Of a stretch of 64,000 bases of DNA, positions 47,201-60,649 are shown piece after piece. A program made the translations under genes and the position numbers. Below the pieces are notes generated by a model that did not search any database, had not been told where the DNA came from, and worked only from the letters and a program-made list of their open reading frames with translations. The stretch is from Apostichopus japonicus (Eukaryota > Echinodermata > Holothuroidea > Aspidochirotida > Stichopodidae). The stretch is from the NCBI RefSeq assembly GCF_037975245.1, contig NC_092565.1:17837999-17901998 (forward strand). The letters run 5' to 3'. Numbering within the stretch: the first letter of the stretch is position 1; each line of letters opens with the position of its first letter.

Positions 47201-50200
47201 GTGAGATTAGCCAGTCGTGATAAATAGTCTACATGCCTTTCCAACCAGTTGAATAAAGCTGTCTGTAATATTGGCATCTAAACTAAGTAGATCGACGTAT
47301 AAATAAATCAAATAAGAAGACAATTGAATATTTTACATTAATCGTTATTTGACTGCACTATAGTTGGAGGCATTCCTTATGTCTTTTCCTGAGCTAAAAT
47401 ACAAGTAAAAGGTTAAAGTTCTGCAGAATGGAGAAAGTTTCATGCATGCATGACGATATTTATTGAACTTTCGGGCGGAAAGGACCTTTATTACGATTTG
47501 GAGCAACCCTTCTCTTACGAAGCGACCCAGCAACTTTATTGAAGAAGATTTGTGTAGAAAATCTTGTTATTGTGTCTGACAAGAAATTGGCCGACCTATA
47601 TATATATTGATGTATATGTCAGTTTATATAGACCACAATGCAATGAAAGAGTACGACAACACAATTTATGTCTTTTAAATTAAAAAATACAGTTATGGGT
47701 TGAATTTGATGAAATCTTTCTTCTGAAATCTACTTCATTGATTACGAAGGAGTACATAACCTTAGCTAAAATACGTCACATTGCATCACGTATTTAAAAA
47801 TTTATGTGGATCAAACATTTATATCGTTCCTTTGTTTTCATTTTGTTTCACAAACTTATGCTTGCCGAGGTATAACATTGTGAGATTCAATATTTTTACT
47901 TTTACTCTGAAACAATCTTGAGATTTGCAACACAATTTTATGTAAACATATCCCAAACAAAAGTAAAAGGTCAAGCTAAAAGGAAAAGTGAGCTTTATAA
48001 AAACTAGATTTGTATTTGTTTTCTTCTAAACTGTAATATTTTTGTTATGGTTATCGCATTTGTCATTGATGCAATTAATATATATATGCTGTTATGTTGT
48101 GTTATCACCTAAATGATGTTGGATACTATCAACCATCAATATTTCACTTTAAAGTAAATAAATACAGAAAGTGGTATTTGGCTGCATCGATGCAAAACTT
48201 TACATTTAATAATAAAGTTAAAGACAAAACAATTTATAATAAAAACGAAGAGGAAAGTATTGTTGGTTTGGCTCTAAAAATGTTAATCAATAATTTTATC
48301 TTTCAATCTGATAATTACATTACAAATAAGCATGATTTTATAGATTTGCTAGGTCTTATAATTGATGAAACAAATATTATTTTGTTATTGACGGACAGTA
48401 AATTGCTCTTGGAAATGTTGAGGAGTTCTAATGGTTTGATGCAGTGAAATTTAAGCATAGTAGAAGAAGCAAAGTATACGGTGTTCAATTTTCAAAGTTA
48501 TTGAACGCCATTGAGAGACGAAAAGCTTTTATCTGCAATACGGGTAAAAATATTGACATTTTAATGTGTTTGGATTGACAGAGTTATTTTACTTTAAACG
48601 CCATTCCGCTGATTTTTTTCCCTGAAATGTCTACTTCTGAGTTCCCATCGTGACGAGGTTCTATGGTTTTCGGCTCAGATCCATTGGTATTGGATTCAAG
48701 TTTAGTTATTAGCTATTCGCTTTGATAAGGTTTAATTAATACTTGTAAGGTTCCTGTGGCAATTAAGTCCTAACTTTTGTAAACCTGTTAGTTTAATATT
48801 TTCAATCATTAATTGATGTGGTATGACTGCGAAATGCTTATCGTCCTAAACAATTTTCACAAACTTTATTGAAGAGAAACAAGACAATGTTCATCGTCAA
48901 TTAGATTACGGGGGGTTTTCTGGGTCAAACAGGAAGTTCAAACAAACCAATAGAAAAAGTTTAATTACGGCATGATATTTAAATATCTCTGGACATAAAC
49001 TTGTTTGTCTAAAGAAGACTTTCTACTTGGTCATAATGTCACATTATTATAATATTATGATTGAAGTGGTAGAATAGTAGATATGTGATATTTGAGGCAA
49101 GGAAAGTTATGAAAATAAACTGTGTGCTAACCTAGCGTTAGCCTCTCTCTACAAACCAACATGTATGGACGTATCAGGACATGGAAGTTTGTTTGTGCTA
49201 GATTATGTTTTGTGTGGTCGAATGCATCACCTGTCAATTAAATGCTTGATTGGACAACGTCACACTATTTGGGATGGCAAAGCAAAATATTTTTAATAGG
49301 TCACTTACTTCACTTTACAGAAATGGAATACGTCGCTCAGTGAACATAATATAACTCTTGTTGATTAGTCGATATGGTTGTTTCACTTTATAAACAATTA
49401 TAGTTTCATGTGTAAGTCTTAAATGCCCATTTTTTTTTATTTACTGATATTCTCAATATTCTGCTGAAAACAGAAGACAATTTTTCGGTTGAAAACTATA
49501 CACATTATGTCAGACTTTTAGCATTTACGTTTCGTTTGGCAAGTACATCGGAAATATAATTCTTGTCCTTTTTCTTGATTTTTTTTTACATCAGCAGGGA
49601 AGATTCCTAATGTAGAATTGAATCAAGTATACTCTTTCTCGACACACCCCGTCAGATATCAGCTCTTCCTCTGTCTACAAGCATCAACATATAACTCATA
49701 CGTATCTAACATAGAAAGGTTCTTTCGGACTGGTAACCCACTTAAATTATGTCGAAACAATTTTGTCAGTTTTCATCATTTATGACTTTCAATTGATTTA
49801 GAGGTAGTTTGAATGGTAATGCGAGCATGTAAGTTCGATTTGTAGAATCTAGAAGTAGTTAACGGCATACTCTTTACAGAAAAACTGTACCCAGCAGATA
49901 GCAACGTGTGAATATCTCTAGGGTTTTCTAATGTTCCATCGCTTTACGCACCTGCAATTGCATTAACCTATTGAATCATTTACAGTTTCCTAAATGTGGC
50001 CGGGAAAGAAACTTTTTGAAAATTGTCATACATGTAAATTTTACAGTTGAGCTATATATACATCTTCTTAAAGGTTCCAACACGGTTCCAAACAAAGTAA
50101 AGTACTTTCGTGGTAACGAACGAGCACAATTAAGATATAATAATTGCGTACTGGCGATCTGTCAAGAGTCTCACATATCATATAGCAAAAACAAAAACTT

Positions 50201-53200
50201 ATGAAATCACACTTTTCCAAATTATGCAGCCGGAGAAGTTTTTTATTTAATATGATTGAGCAAACCAACGGAACCCCCCCCCCCCTTAGTAAGAAGAAAA
50301 AATGTATATATATAACAGTGCAGTTATAATCACAGCAGCATCTTCATACTTTATTTGCCAGCTCTGATATCATTTATCGTAACTCTTACCATCTAAACAA
50401 ATGAATTTGATCAATATCAAGGCCCTTTCTGCTAAAAAGTTTGACTTAAGTTACTTTTTGTGTACACCTCAAACCTGTCCTTATACATTAGTTATGACAC
50501 TACAGCAAATCCGATAACAAGTTTTCCTTTAGGGACCGAAATTCAACTTATGTTACTATGAAAGGATCTGGTCTTAACTTGCCCGCCAGCTGTTTGCTTT
50601 CACAATGGCGTCACATTTTGCCTTCATCATAAAAAGTTAAAGTTTCTGTTAACTTCAAGATGCTGGGTGCAAAACTAGCGGATATATAGCTTACTTAAAG
50701 CAGTACATTGAGTTTGGTAGATGACAATCTAATACAGTCCAAACTTTTTAAAGAATCTTTGGCATCATAATAATTTATTCAGTCATATTTACTTTAACGA
50801 AGAGGGAGGGGAGTGTGAGGGGGTGGGGAGGATTACAGCGTAGGCTCATTAGCGTATTTTGCTTATATTAATCATTTGGTAACCCATTGCAGCCACATTT
50901 ACTAAGATTTTGTTGACAACTGAATTCCATTTAATAACAAATTCACGCAAATAAACACTGTATGAGTTATTATATGTAATGAACATTGATTAATAAGAAA
51001 TAATGGTACACATAGCCATGAGGAAGTTTTCGCTGTGAACTGTAGTCCATAATTAGCAACAGAGCAAATTAAAGAATACTGATTTTATTAGACCAGTTGT
51101 TTCCTATACGTTTCTTGAGTTCCTTTGATGGTCATTTGCCTGGAAATGTGTTCAGCTGTGTAAAATGAGCATAAAGCAACACTGTCAAACTTTGAGAGTT
51201 GTATTCCACTCCGTTGCAAAGAAATTAATCTACTGTAAAGAAAACTTTGATTTATACGTCATTAAAATGATAGAGTTAGTATTGACGAGTAAGAGAGAGA
51301 TAAAGAAGCTTACAGAAACTAGTATACAACAAGAAACAATCAGTCTGCAAAGGAAATTGTTTTTTGGTTGTTGTAAGAAGTCGTTTCATTTTGCAGTTTT
51401 TCTCATCTTAGTATTCTCCTCTTTATTTACTTTCATTATTTTCCTTCTTTATATTGTTCTGATATATCACAACCAAGTGTTTTCTACACTGGACAAGTAT
51501 AGGCTATAATTAATGCATAATACATATTCTTCGTTTGTTTTCATTAGCAACATCACTAACTAGTTGGAATCACATATACACTGTTTTTTTCAACAATTTT
51601 ATTTGAAAAAGAAATGGGCCGTAAGCTGCGAAAACATATTTTAGCATTTATTGTATAAAAATACAATCTTTATCTCCACAATTTACATTTTGCGCAAATA
51701 TATATGAGATAAATCACTTTACGCCAAAGGGGTCGATTGAAATGATATCATCTTAAATTGTTGATTAGCTTAACATATGTGCTGCTAAAGTTCAATTCGT
51801 AGTGTCTGCTGAGGTGTTGAGTCAATACAAAATAATTCTACAAAAAGAATATTTTACCATCTCTCAAGGCCAAACAGGGAACGATTTGTACTATCATCTT
51901 AATGGGTTTAACATCAGCTAAAAATCTCACCCTTTGGTTATGTTGTGAACTTAATCAATTTGGATCTCATCAATCTTGGTGTTAAAATAATTTATCACAT
52001 AGTGATTTATGCCTTCATTATAGTGTCATTCGACAGAGAAAATCTCTCCAGAGGCGTCGGGTATTAATTGAAACTATATCAAATACGTTTCTCGCACAAT
52101 GAGCTTAATTTCAAGGACATTGCCTACAGTAAAAGAAGTAAGATAAAGTTTACTTCGCGTTTACCTAAAATACCAGAAGTATCCCCGAGCATCTCGGTAA
52201 CTTCTGAGTGTTAAGCACTGACGTCTAGTGTATTTCTTCGTGACCTGTGCTCCCTGGTGTTCGGTCTTTTCAATGCCGTTATACGAAATATACTAAAACA
52301 AGCAATGACCACATATAGTTGCAATAGTTTGAAGACATGTAGGTATATCCCATAAGTTTCCTCTATTTCACCATGAGAATGACTTCTTGTCTAATAGCAT
52401 AAACATAATGCACTGACATGCATCACTGTTAATATGTTTCCCTTTTCGACAGGGATAAAAACTTTGATTTGGGGAGAATACATTGGGGGAGAATACATTT
52501 CCAACTTTATGATCAAACCTGAATTTTATCTGCATATTTATAAACCACTATACACAAAACAGAGGTTAATATGAGCCAAGAATAAAACGTAAACGACATT
52601 TTTAATGCAATCGATTCGCAACATCAGATCTTTTTTATCGTTATTATGATAAAATGGGCACTTTACGGACAGCATTAGTCTGTCGAGAGTAGTTATGTCG
52701 TATTTAAATATACAGGTAAGGGAAGAGATACAAAAAGGTAACTTTGCGAGTTCTGTCATTCTCAGCAGAAACTAGTGACAAGTGTAACTCTATACCACGG
52801 AGAGCTCTTGCGAAACATGAACCCCTAAGCAAGAAATGAAACTTGCGAAAAAATGAGACGAGACCATTTTACCCTAGGGATATTTGTCATACACGCATCA
52901 GTTTCGCCAAATTTTATATAGGGTAACATAGTAAATAAGGAATTTTAAGTCACGTTAATTTTGGTTTCAAAAGGGTGAATTGTAGTATAATTGATTTACA
53001 AGAAATGTTGTAAATCCTTTTTTCTATTTTTATATAACGGTATGTCTGCTATAGTCCTTTAAAAAAGAACCGTCTACTGATATAACAAAAAATAGGTCCC
53101 TGTTACGACAGTAACCTAGATAATTATGTTAGAATTATTTACGACAGAAATAAACCATGTGACGTTTCTTTTTGCTGTACGATGTATGCAACTTGACATT

Positions 53201-53600
53201 GGCTGTCAGTTTGTTACAAAAATCAAGGGTAAAGTGGGCTTTATATATAACAAAGCAATTTGCTGAAGACTTCTTATAGTTACAATGTTCATCTCAAGGT
53301 TCACTTGATACTTGATGTTAAATAACTTCGATTATGACTGAACTATCCTGCTTATATTGATAAAGGTATAATCATTTAGCGCGAAATATAGCCAGAGAAT
53401 ATGCCAAGACTTTACAAATTGAGAAGAAAAACAAATATATATAAAACAATTTTATCATGAGTTTTTGGCCAATACATTGAAATATTGTGTGGTTATTCTA
53501 TTTATGTTAACGGCTTTACCTGACCAAGTAACTGAGCATTTTTGTGCGAAGGGTCAGTAAAACAATAAAAAATATGTTTAAACAGTATGCTGTCTACTTC
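44271..53600. other. Largely featureless 9.3-kb AT-rich stretch
   Basis: No repeat family, RNA gene or convincing exon. Frames of 117 codons (48094-48447) and 114 codons (51165-51509, ending in a hydrophobic segment FAVFLILVFSSLFTFIIFLL) are about what chance gives. A 12-C run lies at 50274-50285 and a G-rich tract at 50800-50832. Confidence 0.4.
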
Positions 53601-53689
53601 GTACCTTAAAGTTGAGGATTGCATATCATATCATATCAAAATCACTAATGGTCGTAACCTGTACCATATCTACCTAATAATATAATAAT

Positions 53690-54030
53690 GTTTATATTCC
53701 TTCACATGAACTTGATCCAATTAGATCTGGGAATGGTAAAAGGTCCTTTAAATTTTCTGGAGGCAGGTCGTGGAACAGTCTTCCCACAAATTTGAAATCC
53801 TTGCCAAATATTAATATTTTAAACGCAAAATGAAAACTTATATATTATGTTTAGATGTCTGATATTTGTTTGTCTATCTTTTGCCGTCCTTTTTGTGCTT
53901 TTGGATGTTTACCGTTTTCTTCTGCATAATATTGCACTAGATTTTGTATTGAGGGCTCCTCTGGAAATCAGTTCTTCTGCACTGAACAGGAATACCCTCA
54001 TTAAGATGATAATAATAAAAAATTAATAAA
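53690..54030 (+). pseudogene. LINE 3' end fragment
   Basis: The frame RSGNGKRSFKFSGGRSWNSL, PTNLKSLPNINI at 53724-53819 is the typical C-terminus of a non-LTR retrotransposon ORF (the GxxSWNSLP...LKxL pattern). It is followed by a decayed end and a 3' UTR with ATTTTGTATTGAGGGCTCC and a GATGATAATAATAAAAAAT tail. The upstream part is missing, as in 5'-truncated LINE insertions. It is a different copy, and probably a different family, from the LINE at 25.9-32.0 kb. Confidence 0.75.
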
Positions 54031-55947
54031 TGAAATCCATAAGTCAGAGTAAGCTTGTTCATGAATGACGTAGCAGAATGTTCCCACGTGACACATCTCA
54101 TTATGTAAACTTTTTCTCTCACATCATCTTTTCTAAAGCCCGTTACGTGTCACACTCAAAGAAATTTCCGTGACGTCGTTGAATCTTTCATCAACGCAAA
54201 TATCATCTACTATGGATGAATTGAAGCAATGGTCATCTGCTTGGGAGTTTCACAATCTCTAATATCACATTTATTTCTTCTTTTTATGTATAGTCTCTGA
54301 GGCCGACCCACGGACAGTCCGTCTTCACAAAAAATTATTTCATTCTTACCATCGTGACATCAGACCGGTCATCAATTCTACCACTACTATCGAAGTTGGA
54401 TTCAAGTTTTTCATTTTTAATATTCTTGACATGGTACGTCCAATTCAGAAGATTATCATAATTTCTTTGCCTTTGCATCTGAAATGCTTTCTTTTTAAGG
54501 TAGTATGGGGTTTAAGTAAACAACAGCTAAGGTTGATGGGGAAAAAAAGGTTTGTATTGAGCTGGAAGCTGAATGTGTTTATACCCTTTACGTAAGTAGA
54601 AAAGAATAATATCAGAGTCAATAAGAGAAGTTTAAAGAAAAGACAAAACGTATAGGCTAGTGACATTTTATTATCACACTGCTTTGGCGGGAGCATGATT
54701 TCAAACATTACTGCATCAGTGCTCCTAAATCCCGTATGCAATAGGTTCTAACAGTTAATTAATGCTATTTGTGAAATCATGGATATGTAAAGAAAGTAAA
54801 CGATTTAGCTTATTCTAACCTCATAATTACATCGACGTTTTGTCATCATGTTCTCTAAATAATGGCTTCGTTAAAGACGATAATGGTACGGAAGAGATTT
54901 AAACAATCCTTCTATTCTTTAAATTTTACAAACGAGGAAGTTCAGTTATAGCTTTGCAATCTCTTCTGAAGACAGAAAAATCAAAAGCGTTAAGGAAAAC
55001 TATCGAAGATATAACATCGAAAGTTCTAGAGTATTGCGTAATATTCATGAACGAATGTCTTCAATATGTTGCTTCTGCTCTCTCTCTCATAGATTGATTC
55101 AGAGTAAGCTTCCATAAATCAAATTGTGACAAATTACTAGGAGGATATCAAACAAATCTACCTCCGAAAATAAAATTGGATGTAAGGCAAAACCTACAAA
55201 GATGATGAAAGCGGTACATAAGATCTCACTTAAATTTCAAGGAAGAAGAAAAAAACGTCGGATAGTGTGTCGAAATATATAAAACAGTGTAAATTAATGT
55301 GACGTAGACCTACCCCAAGGCACCCTAAACTTGACATTCAAAACTTGCCCGAACGACTCTACAGAGATCTTTAATTAAGAGGGACCGATTCGAATTGTTC
55401 AGCAAACCTTCATTATGTGTCAATATCGTTGAAATTCGGAGCACACCTTGGAGATATTTTTATAACAAAAAGGTGTGCAAGGTGTCCAAGTCAATTTAGA
55501 TCTTTATGAAGGGAGTGTTACATTATATAAAATTGAGAATGCTTGATTCGATATTGACATTATATAGACAATATCTTTGGCGCAATATATAAGTTGATGA
55601 AATATATTATAAGTCTTAGGAAACTTGAAGAAGACATGAAATGATTCTTTCCTGCTCATAAATGAAGCAGAACCCATTAGATGTATTAAAAGGCATACAT
55701 CTCTTGTATTGATTATTTTTTGCAAAGCATATTTTTTATCATAGAAGCCGGTACAAATGGTGACCCTTACCAAATATGTAGAAGGGTGTCTATGCAAGAA
55801 TAAGTCTGGTGTTTACAATTTTTTTTATGATGTTCTGCTTTCAAAATTGTGCTTTTGGAGATTTGGGTTAAATGATATCAACAAAAGGAGAAAGTAAAAT
55901 GAAAGGACAGTTTGCAATACGTGTCAACGTTTTTCCTTTTTTTGCAG
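54031..55947. other. Unassigned AT-rich sequence
   Basis: Nothing recognisable. It precedes the microexon at 55948 and may be intron. Confidence 0.35.
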
Positions 55948-55992
55948 AACGAGAAGTCACAGACCCTAAGTTGTTCTACATGGCTGACATTG
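55948..55992 (+). CDS. Candidate 45-nt microexon
   Basis: Acceptor with a long pyrimidine tract (TTTTTCCTTTTTTTGCAG) and a near-perfect donor (ATTG|GTAAGTAA). In phase 1 it reads REVTDPKLFYMADI, with the split codon completed by G, and both flanking introns are phase 1. Both splice sites and a symmetric open 45-nt frame make it one of the best exon signals in the window, but no partner exon or protein family is identified. Phase 0 (NEKSQTLSCSTWLTL) is also open. Confidence 0.4.
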
Positions 55993-58334
55993 GTAAGTAA
56001 ATTAAGAATAACATTATTCCAAGGTTAAACTAACATGAATTATTTTTCGTTTCTTTTTGTCAATCAGCGAGATTTTGACATTAAAACGTTTGGGTCTATT
56101 GCTGTGAATAAAAACAAGATCATAGGTTTGTACTGTTGATATATAAATCCTAACAAAATACTGACTAGGGGTTAGTGTCTGTACCTGGAACATCCGAATT
56201 GAAGCTCACCGCTGCTTACCTTTCTTACTTAGGTATAAATTCCGATAAATTGAAGGGCATTTACCCTGCCAGATCCATACCTATACATTTTTTTCAGTTA
56301 ACACCTGACTAGGGACTTGGCTCGGATTCTGGCTCTCTGGACTCGAAATCGGCTTGGACTCGTACCAACTAGATTTGGCTACAGCTATGCACGTTATTTA
56401 CTTTTCATAGATGAGTGCATCGCGCAGTAATTTATGACGTAATACAAGGAATACATTCAACAACTGCTTTTGTTTTTCTTTAATATTGAATTGATTATTT
56501 AACCTTGGGAAATAATTCAACTGAGTGACATAATGTTATCTGATGTTAGTAAGGCATCCTCATTAATGAACATGAAACATGGATTTTAATTTTGGAGGAT
56601 TGCAGTTTTGCTTCTGTGAAAAAGAAACAACAATTTGACATTGTATGACCAGGGAGCGCAACGCCCTTGCGTGACGTCACATGGTACTACATGTTGTGCT
56701 TATCAAAATAGGGTGAAATATTCAAAGTATTTATGTATCAGCTCTCGATCAGGTGGAAATTGAACCAATGTGAGTTTGTCAAGTTTAGGCTTCGTTATCC
56801 ATTAAATTTATGGTGTATTCGATTTCAATCAAATGTCTATGGATTGAATGAACACAACAAACATGTAAGTTAAGACAGAATAAATTCTGGAGGATGTAGA
56901 CAGTTATTAAAACCTTTTCTATTACTCACTGTCTTATCATATTTTACAAACATGCCACAGTATGTGGGGGAAAATCGTAGTTTAATTTCCGTTTCATTTG
57001 TAGGTTGGATTATGATTTTCTAATCATTGCAATTCCGAAAGGAAAGTACTTTCAAACATTGCTTATGGAGTTGTACAATCCTTAGAAAACTGAGGCGTCT
57101 AAAAGTCTGTGATGATACAAATAATACCCAAGGAGCAAACAATTCTCATTGGAGATATTTTCCTTGATATTTGATGATAGGATTTCACTATAAGTTTGAT
57201 CTAAAGATTGAATGAACTTTTTCATGTGACGTTTTCAAGTACATTACATGGTCACGTTTAGTAAATCTTAACTATCCTTGTAAACTTTCTGGTAATGCTT
57301 CACATTATTTACAAGAAAACAAATCTGCTTTAAAAAGGGGATGTATTATCGTACTTTCCATTCAACCATAATGCAACATGTACTTAAGTTCCCTTTGCAC
57401 TTTCGGCGAAATATGAATGAATTGGAAGGTGGTATGGAGGAGGGTCACAAACTTCAAGGGAGTGGGACGTGTACGAAAAACTGGACATATGCATTTATGA
57501 GAAAAGGTTTCTGTTCACAAGATGTTCATTCAGACTTGGGGAATCACGTTCAGGAGATGTATACACAAAGACAACTTTCAGACTGTTTTGTTGGCATTCC
57601 TCCAACTGCATTAAATCTCACATAAGCCAGGTATTAAAGTGATACCTTATAACCCAAATCTAGCACCTCGTAGGAATGTTTCAATGGATGAACTACTTAA
57701 ATCCTAATACCTCACCGAAGCTTTCATTAACCTATTCCCAAAGTAAGACACACATGCTTATAACCACAAAAATATGGCGGGATCAACTCATCAAACGCGG
57801 TAAAGAAAACAGCAATTGACCGACTATGCTTGTGCACCTGTCATTTGGGCTAACACTGGTATGTGTGCTGCGTTCCTTTCATAAGCTTTCAAATACGATG
57901 CATTAATTCTGAGAACATGGAACCATTCATCTATCATAAGAACACCTGGCTGTGAGCAGACGAGTGAAACTGTCAACAGGATGTAAATTTTGGAAAACTG
58001 TAGGACAGCATGTTACAGTTCCATTTTCACTGTATAAACTTCGTTAGGAACACATTTGACTATACAAAAACATGTCCCTTGCATACATTATTACCCTGCA
58101 TGTGTGTTGATGGGCAATTGCTGTACTACACGTGCCATTTTAATGCCCTATAACGTTGGCGTACGATGATGATGAGCATTGTGCAATGTACCTTGTATAT
58201 ATATGTCCACATAAAATGACACTATTGAATAAAAGGAAAAAAGAATTCCGGATATTTGGGTAGAAATTGATAGACAGTTCTAAGTATTGAGAAAAGCAAT
58301 CTCCCTTCACGTTATTATAAACTAATCTTTTTAC
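55993..58334. other. Unassigned sequence
   Basis: A 94-codon frame (57341-57625) with HKLQGSGTCTKNWTYAF and QRQLSDCFVGIPPTALNL is protein-like but unrecognised and lacks splice or start support. Confidence 0.3.
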
Positions 58335-58640
58335 CGGTGCTGTGGCCGAGTGGATTTAGGCGGTGGCATTTGAAGCAATGCGGCTTAGCAATCTGGAGGT
58401 TCGGTGTTCGATTCCCGGCCGGGTCATAGTAAGGTGGGTTTTTCATCCAAGAGCAATATAAGGTTTTCCCATCTGAAATGACTATCTAAACTGAAGAAAT
58501 TCCAAATTTGAGTTAAAATGTAGAATTGGAAGCCACGGCGACGCGTAAGTTGTAATCCATACGCCTTTGTTAGTTTCTCCCACATTTGTGGTCGCTTAAG
58601 CGTCGTAAAATAACTGCTGATTATTATAATCATTGACCTT
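58335..58640 (+). mobile_element. tRNA-derived SINE, Leu/Ser-like head
   Basis: The head has A box TGGCCGAGTGGATTTAGGC and B box GGTTCGGTGTTCGATTCCC, with the long variable region of a class II tRNA. The acceptor ends do not pair (GGTGCTG against CCGGGTC), so it is not an intact tRNA gene. A body of unrelated sequence follows and ends near a TTATTATAATCATTG tail. Confidence 0.75.
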
Positions 58641-58694
58641 TCTGTACATGGTCTAAGTTTTGATATTTATATGTCCCTTTAAACTTGATGTAAT

Positions 58695-58770
58695 GATGAA
58701 GGCTGGAAGTTTTGTCACTGTTCTGTATTTTCCAACTCATTGTGATTACAAATGTATATGCATAAATATA
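58695..58770 (+). mobile_element. SINE body fragment
   Basis: GGCTGGAAGTTTTGTCACTG, TTCTGTATTTTCCAACTCAT matches the body of the SINE at 36890-37040 and its minus-strand copy near 62.0 kb. The tRNA-like head is missing. An AT-rich tail and TATATA tract follow to 58850. Confidence 0.7.
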
Positions 58771-59397
58771 TATTATTTTTTTTGGTAATTATATATATAT
58801 ATATTTATATATCATTACAAAAGTTTAATATATTTATTATATATATATAGTAGTGATAAAAAGTTCGTCTGCTTTTAAAATCTTTATTCCGCTTATATTT
58901 AAAGTGTATACAGTAACAAAGTTAAAGGTAAACGATTGAATACTTGAAACTGTCTAATAAGGCTAATGAAATCATACTGCATACACAATGCGCCAGAACA
59001 CTATAACGCGGAATATAATAGTTATACCTTCTCCCTGTGACTGGGGTAAACAGAGTAGGCATGTAAACTGCGTCGTTCACAGCTACAGGTAAAGGTGAGC
59101 AAGTCATTTGTGGTTCCACTTTCAAATTTGTCACTTGCACAATTCTGTCAAAGGTAGACCCTGTACTTCAAATATTCGTTACTGTTCTTTTATTCTGACA
59201 TGTCACGATTACCAGTATGGTCTAACACTAAACTTTACCTATAGTTCTAGAGTTTCGCTGCACTCAACTGTATCCAACACGATCACGTGGGATCTAGTTT
59301 AATACCCTTCACCTTTTGTTTGTATGGGGTACAAGATAATATTGTTGGTATACGAATAATAATCGTAATAGTAATCACAACAACAGCTACGATCATG

Positions 59398-59416
59398 ATG
59401 ACGATGATGATGATGC
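59398..59416. repeat. GAT trinucleotide microsatellite
   Basis: GATGACGATGATGATGATG; short. Confidence 0.8.
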
Positions 59417-59543
59417 TTCAAATACCACCGCCTCTATCCACTCTGTCACAGCACCGGTAGAAGTAGTGTCATACCATAAAGATAAAAACATAGCGCGAAA
59501 ACAGGCCATGGCAGATGAAGTAGTAGCAATCTATTGTATAGAC

Positions 59544-59933
59544 CAGGGATTCCCTAACTGGGGTGCATGAACATCCAGGGGGTGCGTGAGTCCATCCCAG
59601 GGGGTTCGTGAGACGTTTCTGAATGTCAAAACTATAGTTCTTTTGTTGAACTAAAATCTGATATATCATATAATTTAGTAATGTACAAAAGTCGTACCTA
59701 TCGACACTCTTTCGCGTTCCATACGCATATGTTGCCAGAGTAGTACCGTACCTTGCATTTTTCATTACATTTTTACACTATAAACTTGATCTTTTACGGA
59801 GCACTGTTATGCGTAATATAGTATAATAGTGACTCAGATCGTGTCTCGAAAAGTTGAGGGTTCGTGGACAACTCTGACATCCACAGGGTGTTCGCGGGGG
59901 GGGGGGGGGGGAGATAAAGTTAGGGAAACCCTG
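59544..59933 (+). mobile_element. hAT-like non-autonomous element, copy 2, full length
   Basis: 390 bp with ends CAGGGATTCCCTAACTGGGG and AAAGTTAGGGAAACCCTG. The flanks GTATAGAC and GTCTAGAC are an 8-bp target duplication with one mismatch, close to the hAT preference nTCTAGAn. It is collinear with copy 1 (11270-11656) and retains a 25-bp segment (GCATATGTTGCCAGAGTAG region) that copy 1 lacks. A poly-G run lies near the 3' end. Confidence 0.88.
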
Positions 59934-60430
59934 GTCTAGACGTTGCATGCAAAATAGGTCACAGTCAAGTTTTCCCATTTTGCTATGTCCAATCACTACT
60001 AAACTAACGAACACGACTTCTGAGAGGCACATAGAACTCTCAGCGTCAAATGTGGTTAAGCCTTGCTATTGCTCTTAAGATAACGCTTGACATGACGAAT
60101 ATATTCACAGATCGCCAAATGAATGCTTGAAGCCATAGTTCATGGCACAGTGGATTCAACTCTTTGTGACATATTTATACGGTGTATTTTGAACTAGATC
60201 AAAATCAAGTTATCGGTGCTTATTTGACAAAGGACCAGCGACTGAATATAAACATTATGTACTAGTTTATTGAATTCCCTGATCACCTGACCTCACTCGT
60301 ATAAATATTCATGTCCACTACATCGCTTTCACCAAGACCTCAAGTTGTGTTCATCTCTCAAGACAAGTTATAATGTGGCAAGTTGCATTGCCTCAAGAAG
60401 TACAGTATTGCATGATGCAGTATTTCTCGG

Positions 60431-60476
60431 GTTAGGGTTTAACCCTACGGGGTAACCCTAACCATAGGGTTTCCCT
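60431..60476. repeat. Telomere-like imperfect palindrome
   Basis: GGGTTAGGGTTTAACCCTAC is followed by GGGGTAACCCTAACC, so TTAGGG-type words meet their complements head to head. TAGGGTTTCCCTGG follows, which resembles an inverted hAT-type end. Probably a transposon-terminal fragment or chance rather than a telomere relic. Confidence 0.4.
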
Positions 60477-60606
60477 GGTCCACAACAGACTTTCATTGAG
60501 CTATATCATGCATGAAGACATTGCTCGACATATTAAACTGTGTACAAAACGGTCTTCTTGAGAAGTAATGTCACATGAGGATTGGCTGAAACGTTCATGA
60601 AGGTAG

Positions 60607-60624
60607 GGACGGGGGGGGGGGGGG
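60607..60624 (+). repeat. Poly-G run
   Basis: More than ten consecutive G residues after GGGAC. It may mark the other side of the hAT-type fragment that ends at 60872. Confidence 0.85.
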
Positions 60625-60649
60625 ATCCCGCTTTCTGTTAAGAAATGGG

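Noticed and set aside
48094-48447. 117-codon frame with an ARM-repeat-like look
   Set aside because: Length is expected a few times by chance at this composition; no motif could be confirmed.
51165-51509. 114-codon frame ending in a hydrophobic segment, possible tail-anchored protein
   Set aside because: Hydrophobic ends arise readily from T-rich sequence; no start context, homologue or neighbouring exon.
58335-58425. Intact tRNA-Leu/Ser gene
   Set aside because: Promoter boxes are present but the acceptor stem does not pair and a SINE body follows.
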